A DNA stretch of 7,047 nucleotides, taken from contig CALBZH010000533.1 of NCBI GenBank assembly GCA_937889795.1, positions 1 through 7,047 of the forward strand. The letters are read 5' to 3'. This document shows positions 5,782 through 7,047 of this stretch, piece by piece (positions within the stretch are counted from its first letter, which is position 1; each line of letters opens with the position of its first letter). Source of the stretch: an uncultured Syntrophobacteraceae bacterium. GTDB taxonomy: Bacteria > Desulfobacterota > Syntrophobacteria > Syntrophobacterales > Syntrophobacteraceae. The position numbers were made by a program, and so were the translations under genes. The notes beneath the pieces are model-generated. The model was not told the DNA's origin. It did no database searches and was given only the letters and a program-made list of their open reading frames with translations.

Positions 5782-6486
5782 GGACGTCGCCACCTGGGGT
5801 TCGACCAGAGTGATCCTGCCGTCATCCATCCGGGCGATGCGGTCCGCAAAACTGAAGATCCTGTTGTCGTGGGTCACAATCAACAAGGCCCTCTCCGCGG
5901 AGAGAGCGCTGCGCCGAAGGACGCCCATCACCAGCCTGCCCGTGTCGGCATCAAGGGCGCTCGTCGGTTCGTCACAAACGATGAGACGGGGGTTGTTCAC
6001 GAGAGCCCGGGCAATGGCCACCCGCTGCTGCTGGCCGCCCGAGAGGGCCTGGGGGAACGCCCCCGCTTTCTCCGAGAGTCCAACGGCCTCGAGGACCTCG
6101 CGCGCACGCCGGAGCGCCGCGCTCCGGCGGCTTCCAAGAATCAGGAGCGGGATGGCGACATTTTCCGCAACCGTAAGGGTTGGGATCAGATTGTAGGTCT
6201 GGAAGACAAAACCAATGTTGGCCCCTCGAAAGCGGGTCTTGTCGATCTGGCTCATGGCGCTCAGGGATCGGCCAAAGAGGGTGACATCGCCCTCATCGTG
6301 GTCCAGGATGGCCGCAACCACGGATATGAGGGTCGTCTTGCCGCAACCCGAGGGTCCCACGAGCATAAGCAGCTCCCCGAGGCGCACCTCCAGGTCTACG
6401 CCGCGCAGGGCCGGGACCCGGGACGAGCCGGTGCCGTAGGACTTGGTGACATCGCGAAGGGTTACGGCCGCTCCGTTGTCTGCCAT
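5779..6486 (-). CDS. ABC transporter ATP-binding protein (LolD/MacB/DevA type)
   Basis: This 235-residue ATPase powers the adjacent FtsX-type permease. All nucleotide-binding motifs are intact: Walker A GPSGCGKTT (44-52), Q-loop Gln96 (FVFQTYNLIPTLTVAENV), signature LSGGQQQR (148-155), Walker B LIVCDEP (168-174) with catalytic Glu173, D-loop SALD, and H-loop His206 (VTHD). The stretch FQTYNLIPTLTVAENVAIPL is characteristic of the mechanotransmission-type subfamily (LolD, MacB, FtsE, DevA), which moves substrates held in the periplasm or outer membrane leaflet, not cytoplasmic ones. The ATG (6484-6486) is preceded by GGGAG at three bases. The gene starts seven bases after the permease stop and ends five bases before the adaptor ATG, so it is the middle gene of a three-gene unit. 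An unusually strong GC-rich hairpin lies inside the coding sequence (separate entry). Confidence 0.93.
   Translation of the reverse strand: MADNGAAVTLRDVTKSYGTGSSRVPALRGVDLEVRLGELLMLVGPSGCGKTTLISVVAAILDHDEGDVTLFGRSLSAMSQIDKTRFRGANIGFVFQTYNLIPTLTVAENVAIPLLILGSRRSAALRRAREVLEAVGLSEKAGAFPQALSGGQQQRVAIARALVNNPRLIVCDEPTSALDADTGRLVMGVLRRSALSAERALLIVTHDNRIFSFADRIARMDDGRITLVEPQVATS
6107..6129. repeat. Perfect GC-rich inverted repeat inside the ATPase gene
   Basis: CGCCGGAGCG (6107-6116) and CGCTCCGGCG (6120-6129) are exact reverse complements with a CCG spacer. The region encodes the Arg/Ala-rich stretch around SRRSAALRRARE of the ATPase. In mRNA it would form a very stable 10-pair stem, with a loop of only three bases. 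It may be just a by-product of GC-rich codons for Arg and Ala. Confidence 0.6.
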
Positions 6487-6493
6487 GGGCTCC

Positions 6494-7047
6494 CTACATC
6501 TTGAAAACGATGGCTGGCTCGAGTTTCATGACCTTGCGGATGCTGATCAGGGCCGAGAAGATGACAATGACGGTGATGGCGGCTCCCGCAAGGATCAGGA
6601 TCTCCGGGATGAGCCGGAAGGCCAGCTGCGTGCCACCCATGAGGTAGCCGAACAGAGCAGCGCCGCCGACGCCCAGCCCAAAACCCTGGACCCCTACCAC
6701 GAGGGCCTGCAGCACAATCATGCGCAACAGCACCGCGTTGGTCGTTCCCATGGCTTTGAGGGTCCCGAAGTAGCGCAGGTTCTCCAGCGTGAAGTTGTAA
6801 AACGTCTGGCCCGCGATGGCCGTCCCGATGAAGAAGCCCAGCATGACGGCAATCCCGAAATTGATCGGGATCCCGGTGTTTTTCATGTAGAAGTCGAACG
6901 AGAGCTTCTTGAACTCCTGGGCCGTGTAGGCCGCCAGCCCCGTGCTAAGAGCGATCTTCCGGGCCAGCTCCCCAGGGTCCAGGCCTTCGGCTGCCTTGAC
7001 GAGAATGAAGGAGAGGAGCTTCCGCTCACGCGGAGCGAATGTGGTGG
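6494..7047 (-). CDS. FtsX/DevC-type ABC transporter permease (5' end outside window)
   Basis: This is the C-terminal 183 residues of an ABC permease; the frame stays open to the right edge, so the start and first membrane segment lie outside. The visible part begins in the periplasmic domain (about residues 1-55, including FILVKAAEGLDPGEL and AAYTAQEFKKLSF, similar in layout to DevC). Three hydrophobic segments follow, near 61-80, 107-137 and 147-170. Between the first two, YFGTLKAMGTTNAVL is the coupling-helix region of the FtsX domain, and the end, SIRKVMKLEPAIVFKM, is the usual MacB/DevC finish ((R/K)xxxLxPAxxF). An internal ATG at 6884-6886 gives a 130-residue frame but is not the start, since homologous sequence continues upstream. 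Its size and tail suggest the unfused DevC layout rather than MacB, where ATPase and permease are one chain. With the ATPase and adaptor it forms a DevBCA-like tripartite exporter. Confidence 0.9.
   Translation of the reverse strand, partial: TTFAPRERKLLSFILVKAAEGLDPGELARKIALSTGLAAYTAQEFKKLSFDFYMKNTGIPINFGIAVMLGFFIGTAIAGQTFYNFTLENLRYFGTLKAMGTTNAVLLRMIVLQALVVGVQGFGLGVGGAALFGYLMGGTQLAFRLIPEILILAGAAITVIVIFSALISIRKVMKLEPAIVFKM

Noticed and set aside
4226..5782. 518-codon plus-strand open frame antisense to the peroxiredoxin and adaptor genes
   Set aside because: It is the complement of two well-supported genes in GC-rich DNA, reads straight across their 114-base intergenic gap, and has no recognisable domain.
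5891..5904. 14-base palindrome CTCTCCGCGGAGAG
   Set aside because: It lies inside the ATPase coding sequence, where GC-rich Leu/Ser/Ala/Glu codons can produce it; no second copy seen.

Overview
The window looks like chromosomal DNA of a Gram-negative anaerobe or facultative anaerobe. A sulfate-reducer-like (Desulfobacterota) bacterium is a reasonable guess. The evidence is a periplasmic adaptor protein, and a flavin reductase of the kind that is joined to rubredoxin in strict anaerobes. No rRNA, tRNA or marker gene fixes the taxonomy. Base composition is uneven: bases 421-480 are 21/60 G+C, 2581-2640 are 35/60 and 5521-5580 are 39/60. The window therefore appears to be built from blocks of different history.

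Layout. Bases 1-207 hold no gene I can name. At 208-627 (minus strand) is a PsiE-family inner-membrane protein. Bases 628-1228 are a long intergenic stretch without a convincing gene. Close to psiE it carries two perfect palindromes (691-704 and 710-725), which look like regulator binding sites. At 1229-1750 (plus) is a flavin-reductase-domain protein that stops where relatives continue into rubredoxin, and a strong hairpin spans its stop codon. At 2020-3603 (plus) is a Kef-type cation:proton antiporter with a C-terminal RCK/TrkA-N nucleotide-binding domain, followed by a weak terminator candidate. At 3867-4106 (plus) is a relic of the C-terminus of an IS66-family transposase.

From 4103 to the right edge, everything is on the minus strand and GC-rich. 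Transcription order is an FtsX/DevC-type ABC permease (5' end outside the window), its LolD/MacB/DevA-type ATPase, a DevB/HlyD-type membrane fusion protein, and, after a 114-base gap, an AhpC-type peroxiredoxin. The first three genes are spaced by 5-7 bases, and ribosome binding sites overlap the preceding stop codons. They should act as one tripartite export machine from the inner membrane across the periplasm; its substrate is not evident. The peroxiredoxin may be co-transcribed or may have its own promoter.

I found no wholly new system. The best leads are the paired palindromes by psiE, the flavin reductase lacking rubredoxin just upstream of a Kef-like antiporter, the exporter-peroxiredoxin linkage, and the IS66 relic abutting the peroxiredoxin 3' end at a composition break.
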